DNA from: Candidatus Thorarchaeota archaeon
GTDB taxonomy: Archaea > Asgardarchaeota > Thorarchaeia > Thorarchaeales > Thorarchaeaceae
Reading direction: 5' to 3'
Assembly (NCBI GenBank): GCA_016933575.1
Contig: JAFGAR010000028.1
Span: 220,530 to 284,529, forward strand
Length of the DNA stretch: 64,000 nt
Shown here: piece after piece, positions 1 through 10,600 of the stretch
How positions within the stretch are numbered: the first letter of the stretch is position 1
How the letters are laid out: every line of letters begins with the position of its first letter
Translations under genes and position numbers: made by a program
Notes under the pieces: generated by a model
The model's database searches: none
What the model was told of the DNA's origin: nothing
The model's input: only the letters and a program-made list of their open reading frames with translations

Positions 1-765
1 GAGGGATTGTTTTACATTGGAATTGACTCCGAGATTGCTGACAAGTGGAACTCACGAATATCAGTGTTGATTGATGCGGACGGGGATAGTATCTGGGATG
101 TTGATATATCCACACTCTTTCAAGATATTCGTATCTCCGTGGGAACACCGAGTGCATTTGCGGCATATACAGGAATCTACACGCCACTAGGTCAAGAATT
201 ATCTAATATCCAATTTCCAAGACTAACAATGGCTAGCTCTAACACAGTAGACGGACTATCTGCAGAGTTTATTTTGAATCTGGAATGTCTAAATGGTAAT
301 GCAACCAGTGGAATCGGAATTGGCGTTATTCTGTCTAGAGGAGGTTACGATTCTGTTTATCCATCACATTTGAGCTATGGATGCTATTCGAATCTAATCC
401 TGATACAAAACTCGGGTGTATATAATCCAGATTTCGTAAGTCAATTTATCATAGTGAGTGGGAGTACGATAATAAGCTTAGTTGCTGTTTTTGGAGTAGT
501 TAGAACAATCATTGCACAGAGGTCAATTTCACTTCATAGAAACCTTGATGATGAATATCTTGAGCGGATTAAGGTACTCCTCTACTCATATGATAGAATA
601 TCAATAGAAAGACTCACTCAACTCACAGGGATTGAGAAGAAAAAAGTCATCGAGTTGGTTCGGAAACTAATTGATAGAGGTTTTGAAGATATCAATGTCA
701 TACAAGTTGAGCAAGATATCATACGAAATCTTACGGAAATCAAAAAGAAAGAAAAGGTAGGATGA
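1..765 (+). CDS. Membrane-anchored protein with outside beta domain and cytoplasmic winged helix (5' partial)
   Basis: The reading frame is open to the window edge; the first track codon (TTG at 7) has no visible start signals, so the N-terminus lies outside. About 150 residues look extracytoplasmic and beta-rich, with an Asp-rich stretch (LIDADGDSIWDVD) reminiscent of the CBM9/DOMON-like domain of the next gene. One hydrophobic helix follows (FIIVSGSTIISLVAVFGVV), then about 75 charged cytoplasmic residues with a winged-helix pattern (SYDRISIERLTQLTGIEKK). The next gene has the same order of parts, so the two are probably tandem paralogues. The layout suggests a one-component transmembrane regulator or an anchor for a cytoplasmic partner. 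No enzyme motif is visible. Domain assignments are by pattern only. Confidence 0.7.
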   Translation, partial: EGLFYIGIDSEIADKWNSRISVLIDADGDSIWDVDISTLFQDIRISVGTPSAFAAYTGIYTPLGQELSNIQFPRLTMASSNTVDGLSAEFILNLECLNGNATSGIGIGVILSRGGYDSVYPSHLSYGCYSNLILIQNSGVYNPDFVSQFIIVSGSTIISLVAVFGVVRTIIAQRSISLHRNLDDEYLERIKVLLYSYDRISIERLTQLTGIEKKKVIELVRKLIDRGFEDINVIQVEQDIIRNLTEIKKKEKVG

Positions 766-784
766 GAATCCAAAAAGGAGAGGA

Positions 785-2692
785 GTGGTATTGAAAATAT
801 CGAGTAGAGTAATCATTTTTCTGACCATGATTTTGCTAATTGCACCTTCTGGTCTTAACAAAGCAATACCCCGGCCAAATCAAAGTGATACGATGATAGT
901 ATTTGAGACGTGCAATCAAAATCCTGTTTTTACCCACAGCTCTGAAGAACCAGTGCTCTATGATGGATTTGATGAGTTTCCGGGTTATAATCAATCATTG
1001 TGGAACTTTGAATCCTATGGAGAGGGGTGTGTGAGTTGGTTAGTAGGCGATCAATTTGAGATGAATGCATCCAGACATTCATATCGAACACTATCATCAA
1101 TCCAAACATTTGAGGTCGGTCATGAAGCTGTAATCCGGATGAAACTGCAAGAAGAGGAAGCTGTTGTCTGTGTAGGATGGACCAATCACACCGCAATTAC
1201 TGAATGGAATTATCTGTTTGGTGGTGATTCAATTTTGCTTCAAGGCGCACTATCAACAGTCCTGTTAGAGAGAGTCGTGACAGAGTATTCCCAGCGAACA
1301 TCCAGAATGTTATCTGGACTAGACCCATCTGTCTTTCATGATTATCGAATAGTATGGAATTCGTCAGTGATTATTGCTTATGTTGATGATGTAAGATTGG
1401 GTGCAATAGGCGATACGATGCCTTCAGGACCGTTTCACTTCAAGATAGCAATCACAGAATTCAGGAATGTTACAACGCAAGGTGGTGTGATAATCGATAG
1501 TGTAACAATTCGTGAACATCACTCGATGATATCAGAGTTTTCTCCGTTCATATCGCTTGGCAGTCCGGGTAATAGCACAATCAATCTGGGAAGTGATGTA
1601 ATCGACATAATTCCTGTTGGACATGATGGATTATTATATTGGTCATGGGACGGTGCCCTCAATAGCTCAAGTGAGAGCCCATATGATATTCGTCTGCCAC
1701 TAGTTTCAGGTCAACATATTCTTGATGTCTATTGTCGTGATGGATATGGATATGATAATTGGGCTAGAGAGAGATTCGTTTTCATCACAATGGGAGATCC
1801 ACCTGAATTAAATGCTGCTTGGATGTCTACTCCACCAACAATTGATGGTATTTTTCTAGAGAATGAATGGCCTGAAATCTCATTGATTATGCTAAACTTA
1901 GTTAGAACTGATGGTCTAATCATCGATGTCAATGTCATGATAGGAAGTGATGAGAGATTCATCTATTTTGGAATTGATTCACCAGTTGCATCAGGTCATG
2001 ATTCACGTGCTGCTTTAATTATCGATGAAACCTTCGATGGAGTGTACAAAGGACATAATGGTACACCTACTAGGGCCATCTGGTATATCAAAGGCTCTCC
2101 AGATGCTTGGAAAGGTTATGATGAGATTCAAGTATTGAATCAATCAGCTCAAGGAGTAATATCTAATTTTAAACTTACACCAATTCCAAGTGGCTTTTTA
2201 TCAGACTCTTCTGTAACATCTACTGGAGTACATTATGAATTTAGAGTACCCATGGAGGAATTTAATGCAGTTCCTGGTACATCTCTGGGAATTTCAGTAA
2301 TGCTCTATCCTTCCGGGATGGGAGTTCATAATCTATTCTACCCACTCACATATCCATGGGAAAATGCATCAAGACTCGCCATACTGCATCTAGCGACAAC
2401 TTTGGATATTTCAGTACTAATTGTGGGCAGTTCTTTAGGAATTGGATTTATAGCATTAGTAACCTATTTTGGATGGAGGAGAAGAGTCTCTGGTATATCG
2501 ACATATATTGAGACCGAAGATTCAATGCGAATTGTTGAGTTAATCAAATCATACGATCAGATTACTTTAGAGAGATTGTCAAGGATGATAGGGACATCTG
2601 AGAATGAATTACGAAACAGGATTGGAGAGCTACAGAGTCAAAATGCTATTGATGTTAAAATTAGTGATAATGGAACAATCAAGCGTAGATAA
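785..2692 (+). CDS. Secreted CBM9/DOMON-like protein with one membrane helix and C-terminal winged helix
   Basis: The N-terminus is a signal peptide (hydrophobic FLTMILLIAPSG). Residues about 50-250 look like a LamG/concanavalin-type beta sandwich, about 255-335 an Ig-like segment (YSWDG, GYDNWARERF), and about 345-535 a CBM9/DOMON-like domain (IDGIFLENEW, DERFIYFGID). A membrane helix near 545-570 is followed by RRR, giving a cytoplasmic C-terminus that ends in a winged-helix segment (SYDQITLERLSRMIGTSENEL) close to that of the preceding gene. The two genes are 19 bases apart, likely one transcript. The GTG at 785 sits only 4 bases from the GGAG; the TTG at 791 has better spacing and may be the true start. 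A surface sensor signalling to a DNA- or protein-binding tail is an inference. Confidence 0.75.
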   Translation: MVLKISSRVIIFLTMILLIAPSGLNKAIPRPNQSDTMIVFETCNQNPVFTHSSEEPVLYDGFDEFPGYNQSLWNFESYGEGCVSWLVGDQFEMNASRHSYRTLSSIQTFEVGHEAVIRMKLQEEEAVVCVGWTNHTAITEWNYLFGGDSILLQGALSTVLLERVVTEYSQRTSRMLSGLDPSVFHDYRIVWNSSVIIAYVDDVRLGAIGDTMPSGPFHFKIAITEFRNVTTQGGVIIDSVTIREHHSMISEFSPFISLGSPGNSTINLGSDVIDIIPVGHDGLLYWSWDGALNSSSESPYDIRLPLVSGQHILDVYCRDGYGYDNWARERFVFITMGDPPELNAAWMSTPPTIDGIFLENEWPEISLIMLNLVRTDGLIIDVNVMIGSDERFIYFGIDSPVASGHDSRAALIIDETFDGVYKGHNGTPTRAIWYIKGSPDAWKGYDEIQVLNQSAQGVISNFKLTPIPSGFLSDSSVTSTGVHYEFRVPMEEFNAVPGTSLGISVMLYPSGMGVHNLFYPLTYPWENASRLAILHLATTLDISVLIVGSSLGIGFIALVTYFGWRRRVSGISTYIETEDSMRIVELIKSYDQITLERLSRMIGTSENELRNRIGELQSQNAIDVKISDNGTIKRR

Positions 2693-2706
2693 TTCATCCA
2701 AGATTC

Positions 2707-3957
2707 TTATTCATAGAATCGGCAAAGTTTGCATACAATAATTTCGGGTTCGTTAACTAAGCTTTTGAACAAATCAACAGGAGGGGTAGTAGGCAGGAGT
2801 TGCATCGGAGGTCTTCCGGGTTTTCTATTCTTACGAGAACCTGATAATTTGACAGGTGTTGGTTTAAAGTCATTTGCTAGATTGACGATTCCAGAAAGAT
2901 GTTCTCGCCAAGTCCTGTCACTGCCCAAACCAGCTAGTGGCTCATATCCACCATAGCCTGTAATCATATCGAGATACCCAGTGAGACCTCGAGCAGGATT
3001 GAAACAGATGACCAAGCCTGTTAGTATGATAGCACGAGAACAGTGGTCAGATACTCTTTGTCCAGTACAGCCAACTACCTCAAGACCTCTGCAGAAATCA
3101 AGGAACAACATTCTTGTTTTATCAGAATTGAAATCATCATCAATGTTGAGATGCTTTGAGAGTTCTGTGAAGCCTGTAAATCTTATGCCCTCATCTAGGT
3201 GATTCTCTATCTGATGAATTAGAGCATCTCTCCAGGAAAACTGGATTCGATGGTAATTATCAATTGATTTCCATTCAGCATCACTGACATAGATAATGAT
3301 GTAAGGATCATCCAGATTCCCGTTCCATGAGGCTTTCCTGTTGACTAGATCAATAGCAACTGATACACGTTCATTACCAAGTGGAAAACTAGTTCTAAAT
3401 CGTTCGGTCATAACACCTTGATAATCAACAAAGAACAGAATATCTTCATCACGTAAATTGGTATCAGTCTCCTTTGAAGTTAATTCAACGACCAATTGAG
3501 TTTGATTATCATCAATCCTAACGAGATGCCATGATACAGCAATCGCTTGATATTGCGGTAAAACCTTTCCAAGAGATGTTCCTTGGATAAGATAGAGAAT
3601 TCCTGTGTGAATATTATCAATTGCACACCAAATATCAAGTGAGACTCGAGTCACTCCCTTGTTGACTGCTGAATCTAAAACCATTAGCACATATTTTGAT
3701 TCTATCATTCCAGCAAGCCAAGAAGTCCTAGATGTTGAAGTATTTCGATCAAGTACGACACCCATCCTGATCTCACTCAGGATTTCAACGAGCACCTCAT
3801 CAAAGCTACTACTGACCTTTGCGTTATCAAGAATTATGGAATGTTTTAGAGTTGTTTGCTCATGTTGGAATTCAGAAGGGGACATTACCCTTGTACAGAT
3901 GTTCTTTACTAATTTGACTGATGTCTCTAGTTGGTTTTCAAAGGGATTAGATATCAT
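2707..3957 (-). CDS. Unknown protein with AT-hook-like segment near the C-terminus
   Basis: I do not recognise this 416-residue family. There is no signal peptide or membrane segment. Residues about 1-210 look like a mixed alpha/beta domain; the rest is helical. Near the C-terminus a basic stretch (SGSRKNRKPGRPPMQ) contains the GRP core of an AT-hook, and the protein ends in CKLCRFYE, a lone CxxC. The start ATG is preceded by AGGAAA about 8 bases upstream. It converges on the membrane-regulator gene to the left, 14 bases from its stop, and is divergent from the small winged-helix gene at 4177. DNA binding is possible from the AT-hook-like segment but not established. Confidence 0.6.
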   Translation of the reverse strand: MISNPFENQLETSVKLVKNICTRVMSPSEFQHEQTTLKHSIILDNAKVSSSFDEVLVEILSEIRMGVVLDRNTSTSRTSWLAGMIESKYVLMVLDSAVNKGVTRVSLDIWCAIDNIHTGILYLIQGTSLGKVLPQYQAIAVSWHLVRIDDNQTQLVVELTSKETDTNLRDEDILFFVDYQGVMTERFRTSFPLGNERVSVAIDLVNRKASWNGNLDDPYIIIYVSDAEWKSIDNYHRIQFSWRDALIHQIENHLDEGIRFTGFTELSKHLNIDDDFNSDKTRMLFLDFCRGLEVVGCTGQRVSDHCSRAIILTGLVICFNPARGLTGYLDMITGYGGYEPLAGLGSDRTWREHLSGIVNLANDFKPTPVKLSGSRKNRKPGRPPMQLLPTTPPVDLFKSLVNEPEIIVCKLCRFYE

Positions 3958-4176
3958 TGTTTATTTCCTGTACTCTATTTCTAATCAAATCTTTGCAAAT
4001 ACACGAGAAAATAGAATACGATATGCAACTCATTAATGATAGGGTTTGTCCCGTATTTGTTCAGTACTAACATCGGAATTTTGGCAACGAACTAAAACTC
4101 GACCGTAAAAAAATCTTATCATATCATTTTAACATTCATTTTTCGCTTGCGTGCATCACTTAGGATGGTGTAATGA

Positions 4177-4620
4177 TTGATTGATTTACCAATTCTAAGT
4201 ATTGACTTAGAGGGAGCTCCAGTAGAATATCTCCTAGACCAAGTTCTATCGCCAACAGATGCAAGTATTATAAATGCTGTGACTAAATTTAAGGAAAAGA
4301 AAAGTAAATTTCCTTCAGCAATGGAGATTCTTGAAGAATTATCTTCAACATCTAGCTTGAAGAAAACACAACTATATGATAGACTTAGTAGGCTTTCTGC
4401 TAGAGGATTCATTACTGTAAAACTACTACCTAGACCACGACGGTATCAAGTCAATCTTGAAACTATCATAGGTGGCGTAAAGAACTGGGTAGAAGAACAA
4501 AGGGTTTCCTTAGAAGGCATAACAAATGAGTTGCAATCAATTCAAAATTTCCTGAATCAGATGGATACCAAAATCTTAGCTTGTGCAATAGCAGAAAAGC
4601 TATCTGTTAGAAATACCTAG
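4177..4620 (+). CDS. Small winged-helix transcriptional regulator
   Basis: This 147-residue protein starts at a TTG; the ATG three bases earlier runs into a stop after three codons, so TTG is favoured. Residues about 30-100 fit a winged helix: helices around TDASIINAVTKFKEKKS and SAMEILEELS, a recognition helix KKTQLYDRLSRLSARGFI, then a basic wing (LLPRPRRYQVN). The last 45 residues are amphipathic and probably form a dimerising coiled coil, as in MarR/TrmB-like archaeal regulators. It lies upstream of, and converges with, the giant surface gene; a hairpin separates them. The target is unknown. Confidence 0.65.
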   Translation: MIDLPILSIDLEGAPVEYLLDQVLSPTDASIINAVTKFKEKKSKFPSAMEILEELSSTSSLKKTQLYDRLSRLSARGFITVKLLPRPRRYQVNLETIIGGVKNWVEEQRVSLEGITNELQSIQNFLNQMDTKILACAIAEKLSVRNT

Positions 4621-4662
4621 TACCTTGGGGGCAAGGAGAACAAGACTTCTGTCTGGTTGGAA

Positions 4663-4682
4663 AGGAGGGGGGGACCCCTCCT
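4663..4682. terminator. Hairpin between convergent genes
   Basis: A perfect 8-bp GC-rich stem (AGGAGGGG / CCCCTCCT) with a GGGA loop lies between the stop of the 4177 gene and the stop of the giant gene. It could end transcription from both sides, but no strong T-run follows on either strand. Confidence 0.5.
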
Positions 4683-4697
4683 CAATATTTGAACAAA

Positions 4698-7600
4698 CTA
4701 CTCTTCTTTCTCAAGGTGAATTGCTATGTTACCTCCTCCTAAATAGCCAATGGGGGCAAAACCTATCTCATGGAATACGAGTCCATTTTTGTCCAAGACA
4801 CGAATCTGATAGACATCAATACCACCGGATTCATCAACATCCCAGACATCTACTCGAAACTGATAATTCCCGACATCCCAGAGAAGTTCTCCGGTTTCAG
4901 AGTTGTACTTCTGAATAGTACATCTACCTTCAAAGAATGCATGGTCCTCCTCAATTGCCATTCCAATCCATGCATTACTCTTGATGATTGATAGCCAATC
5001 CCCTTCTCGGAAGGTGTAGATGGATTGACCCTTAGGAAGACCTTTCTTTGTATACTTCACATTAAAGCCAAAGTTACTCTTACTACCAGAGGGTCCAATA
5101 ATCCATCCACCTCCTGTAACGAAATCTCCAGTTGGTTCAAAGATTGTCAAAATTACAGGATCCGAATCTGGTCCGTTATAGTAGGGATTATCACCAGATT
5201 CAATTGACACAATGATAATGTAACCATTCTCAGATAGATTGTCAATCTCGAGTGTGATAACTCCTACACCATCCACACTACTCTCCTCCAAGTACACTGG
5301 TCCGAAAACCAAGACTGGAGCATTCAAATCAATTGGCACATTGTAGATTCTGAATGTCACCTGTATCCTTGTGATATCCCCATAGAAACCGTCATCCTCA
5401 TCGAAGACAGTGACTCTGATTGTTATCTCATCAGAAGTAGTAGGAACAACTGTTGAGCCAGTGTACTCTGGAATAGCAGTCTCTTTCTCTATTGTGTAAG
5501 ATGCGGAATCATCACAGAACGAAAATTCAGAATCTGCATTGAATGTAGAAACCACAGTATAGACTCCTGCTGGTTGATTGATGATCATAGATGCCGTGGC
5601 AATTCCAAATTCATCTGTTACAGCAGAGGTAGATTGGGCACCCAGAATGAAGTAGATGACCTTTCCAGAAATTAGCTCTTGAGTCGCTATATCAACTAGT
5701 TGTGCCTGTAACTGAGTTGGGTCAGAATAGTCTCCTACAACTTCTCCGATGTAGGTGAGTTCCACTGCATTGACAATCACGTCAAAGCTATGATAGTCTT
5801 CCAGATTACCAGCAACATCTATACTGCGATAGTTTATAGTGTGATAACCGAATTCAGTGATATAGAATGGAATTAAATATTCAATCCAGACTCCCATGTT
5901 AATTCGATACTCTGTTCTTGCAACTCCTGCAAGATTATCAACAGCCTCCAATGTGATTGGAGTGACTGTCTTGATATAGGTTGGATCGATACTGAACTTC
6001 GGTTCACAAATAGAGTGAGATGTAATGGGAGATGTCTGATCAAGTGTGAAAGAAACTGATTGTGTTGATTCTTGGTTTCCTGCAAAATCACTAGACCAGA
6101 ACTCCAATAGATACACTCCGTCCTCGATAAATGACAATCCTGATTCGTATTTGATCCACGCAGCACCATTCACACGGTAATATGTTTCACAGACGCCAGA
6201 AGTATCATCACTGAAGGAGAGAACAACACCAATCGGTGAGATGTACCAGTTAGCCAATCCATTTGGTATTGCGGGTGTAAGACTGGCAATTGATTCAGGT
6301 GCAACTGTATCAATCTTGAAGTCTGCAGATTTTTGTGGAGCTTCTACATTTCCAAGGTTATCAACTACCCAGTATTCAAGATTATGGAATCCCTCAACCG
6401 TCACATCAAATGATCCGACATATTCTGTTGCAGGACCAGCATCCAATGAATAGAAGATTGCTGATACTCCGCTACCTGCATCACTTGATGAAAGCTCAAC
6501 AGCTACAATTGAAACGAACCAGTCGTTATCACCCATATTACCAATGAAGGTATGGATGGATGAAGGAGCAGTGTTGTCTAAGATGTAGGTCTCTGAAATG
6601 ATATCCTCTTGAGCACCAAGATAATCTACGCTGTAGTATTCAATAATGTATTGACCATCAGGACCAACAAGATAGAATGATGATGAGTACAGCACCCAAG
6701 CACCCTCGTCTATTCTGTAGAAGATTGAGTCAACTCCAACCCCCTCGTCAATCGCACTTAAACTGAGTGAAGTTGCAGAGGTGATGTAAGAATTGAATAT
6801 TGGGCTTCCTTCAATAATCGAGGTCACTGGTGAAGTATCGTCAACAACAAATTGCTCAGTCACTGATGTTTCCATATTACCAAGATTATCGATTCCATAG
6901 TAGGATATTGAATGCAATCCATCAACAGAGGGTAGTGTGAATGGACCAATATATGGAACATAGAGTCCAGAATCAATACTATAGAATAACGCAGCCACGC
7001 CAGAGCCGCCATCAGCAACATTGATTGAAATCTCAGTGAACGATGTCAGATATGGATCTGAGTAGGGTGTTCCAATCACTAGAGATGATATCGGTGCAGA
7101 GTTATCGAGATTGATTACAATGGAGAGCACATCTTCTGTGTTACCTAAGTAATCAATGCTATAGTACTCGATCAGATACGTATCATCGGGACCAAGAACT
7201 GTAAATGAACCACTATAGGTCTCCCATCCACCACCGTTGATACAATAGAAAATCGAATCAACGCCAACACCCAAACCATCATTTGCAGCAAGTGAGATTG
7301 GAGTAACTGATGTGATGTAATCGCCAGATATGGGTTCACCAAAGCTCAAGACGGTTTCAGGGGGTGTATTATCCAGCCTGTGTACTTGTGACTGGAAAAT
7401 CTCCTCATTCGCCACGAAGTCAACTGAGTAAAACTCGATAGTGTATTCACCATCAGGTCCAAGTAGGCTAAATGGATCGCTATACTCTATCCAGGAACCA
7501 CCATTAATACGATAGAAAGTCCAAAAGTACCCAATACCAGCATCAACACTTGTGAGAGCGAACACTGTTTCAGTTGTCACAAATTCACCAACGGTTGGAG

Positions 7601-10600
7601 AACCAATAGATTTCGTAGTAACAGGAGCAGTATTGTCCAAGAAGAACCATACTGTTGTTTCTAGTTCACAGTTGCCAGCTGTATCAATTGAGTAGAATCC
7701 TAGTGTGTGATATCCATCAGACCCAAAGATGTAGAATGGATCATCGTATTCAATCCAAGATCCTCCATCAATTCGATAAAATGATAACGAAACTCCGGAA
7801 ATGTCATCTGAGAAAGTAAGATAGAATTCAGACCAGGAGGTAATATAGAATTCGAAAATAGGACCCCCTGTTAAGTAGTAAGTGAATGGGCAACTCTTGT
7901 CAATGTAGATATCAATCTGATTTATAGTTTCAATATTCTCTGCAATGTCAATAGAATAGAAGTAGAATGTTGTGAGACCTTCATTCTGAATCAATTCTGG
8001 TGAAGTATAGGTAAACCATGTGACTCCATCAACACTGTAGTATATGTTTTCGATTTCTGAAACCGTGTCAACTGCAGTCAGTTCAACGAAGACATCAGAC
8101 ACAAACCAACCATTCAATCCTTCAGTACCACTCAAACTATGATGAGTTGTTGGAGGTGCATTATCCTCCATGGCTCCAAATATCGAGAGATGAGTGACCT
8201 CTCCATAGATGATATTGTTGACTTCATCAACCCAGGTCGTACAGTCCTGCCAACCAGCAGGTTCAGCCCAATGCCAGAGTTTGAGATTCTTCTCAAGACC
8301 ATGAACTAGAGTCGCATCGTATGGTAGTGCCACTATAATCACACCATCAAATACAGCAGTTGTAGTGATGTTGTAATAGAGCCCCATTAATCTGAAATCA
8401 TCAGGTGGATGTGGACCAGTTTCAGTAATCTCAACTTCAGTTGTTCCGGGAACCGAGGTTTCATCAAAGGTCAATGAAATTCCAGTTTCAGGATCTATGA
8501 CTTCAATGTCAGAGCCAGCAGGAGTGTTTCCTTCAACGGTTAGCCATGCTGTATCTGAAGCCTGATTTCCATAAGCATCGAACGCTACGAAAGTGAAGTT
8601 ATAGGTTCCAGGATTGAGCAAGTCTACACTGATACTAATGTCAGAACCAATCCAAAGTCCAGAATCAACTTGAGTGCCATTTCTCAAGATGATATAGGAA
8701 TCCGGATAGAGATCTGAAAAGCTCCAAGTTAATGAGTGGCCAGGTACGCCAGCCTCATAGACAAGGTCATCAGGACCTATGATATCAGGAGGTGTCGTAT
8801 CTTCAACAATAACAGTCACTTGATGTGAACCAGCATTGTTGAATACATCCCAACAAGTCAGGATGTAGTAATACGTTCCAGGATCATTACCATCAATGTT
8901 GTAACTGATAGTGGTTCCACCCCATAGACCCAATCGAACAGGTACACCATTGAGTGAAATCTCATAATCGAATGGATGCAGATCAAATACATCCCAGACG
9001 ATTTGATTTCCAGTACTACCAGCCTCATAGATGATTTCAGAGGGTCCGCTGACCGATGGTGGTGTAGTGTCCTCAACAATTACTGTTACTTGATGTGATG
9101 CTGAATTGCCAGATTCATCATAACATATCAGAGTGTAGTGGTATGTTCCAGCTGTGTGTCCATCGATATTGTATTCAATTGTACCGCTGGTCCAATCATC
9201 CGAAAATACAGGACCACCATTGAGGGTAACCTCATAGGTAGTTGGGTACAGATCGGTTGCAGTCCAGACAATTGTATGCCCGGTAGTACCATCTTCATAG
9301 ACAATCTCTAACGGTCCATCAATGGATGGTGGAGTAGTATCTACAATGTATACCCATACAGAATCGGATGCCCAATTGCTGTTTGCATCAAAGAATGTTA
9401 TCGAGTGATTGTATGCACCAACACCTCGATCGATAATCGTGATCGTCAATGAGGTGCCAGTCCAAGGTCCTTCTCTTGTTTCCACACCATCCCAGAGGAT
9501 ATACCTGTCAGGATATAGATCGAAACAATACCATGTGATTGTATTTCCTGAAGAGCCAGCTTCGACATAGATATCATCTAGAGGTGATGTGATCAATGGT
9601 TTGGTTGTGTCTTCTACAACTACAGTTACTTCGTGCGACCCTTCATTATTGAAAACATCCCAACAGGTTAGAGTGTAATAATAGGTCCCTGGATTATGGC
9701 CATCAATATTGCGTTGTATATCGTTGCCGCTCCACAGACCAAGAACTATTGGTTCACCATCGAGAGAAATCATATACCGTAGAGGATGAGGTTCAGAAGC
9801 AGTCCAGAATATCTGATTACCCAAACTACCTGCTTCATATTCGATTTGGGTTGGTCCATCAACTGCTGGCGGAGTGGTATCCACAACTATTGCAGTTACC
9901 TGATGTGATGCTGAATTACCAGAGGTATCATAACAAGTCACTGTGTAGTAATAGGTACCAGGGCTATGTCCATCGATACTGTATTCGATAGTGTTTCCAA
10001 CCCATAAATCTGCAAATACAGGTACGCCATTAAGAGTAATCTCGTAGTTAGATTGGAATAAATCTGTTGCAGTCCAAACGATTACATTTCCAGTACTTCC
10101 TTCCTCGTAAGTAATCGATGATATCCCATCAACATCTGGATTAACTGTATCCACAACTGTAATTGTGAACTCAGTGTAAGCAACATTGTCGTAAGCATCA
10201 TAGCAATAGAACTCGTAAGTGAAGACTCCAACCAGAGAAGCATCAAAAATGAATTGAATTGGTGTTATGCCATCCCACTCACCTGAAGCGACTAATCCAC
10301 CTTCATAATAGATCTCATATGTTCCAGGATAGAGGTCAAATGGTTGGATTTCACCAACATTGCCTATACTTCCACCCTCAGCATTAAATGAAATCCCAGG
10401 TAGAACAGGAGGAGTAAGATCAACTACAGTCACTATGACAGTGCTAGATGATGATAGTCCTACTTGGTCATAGACTTGTATTCTAAATTCGTAGACACCG
10501 GGGTCAAGACCATCAATGGCTATAGTAATTGTACCACCAAACCAATCACCAGACGTATATTCCACATTGTCAAGATAGACTATGAATGAGATTGGACAGA

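Noticed and set aside
3958-4176. Possible small gene in the 219-base gap between the 2707 and 4177 genes
   Set aside because: No ORF with a plausible start is present; it appears to hold only two divergent promoters.
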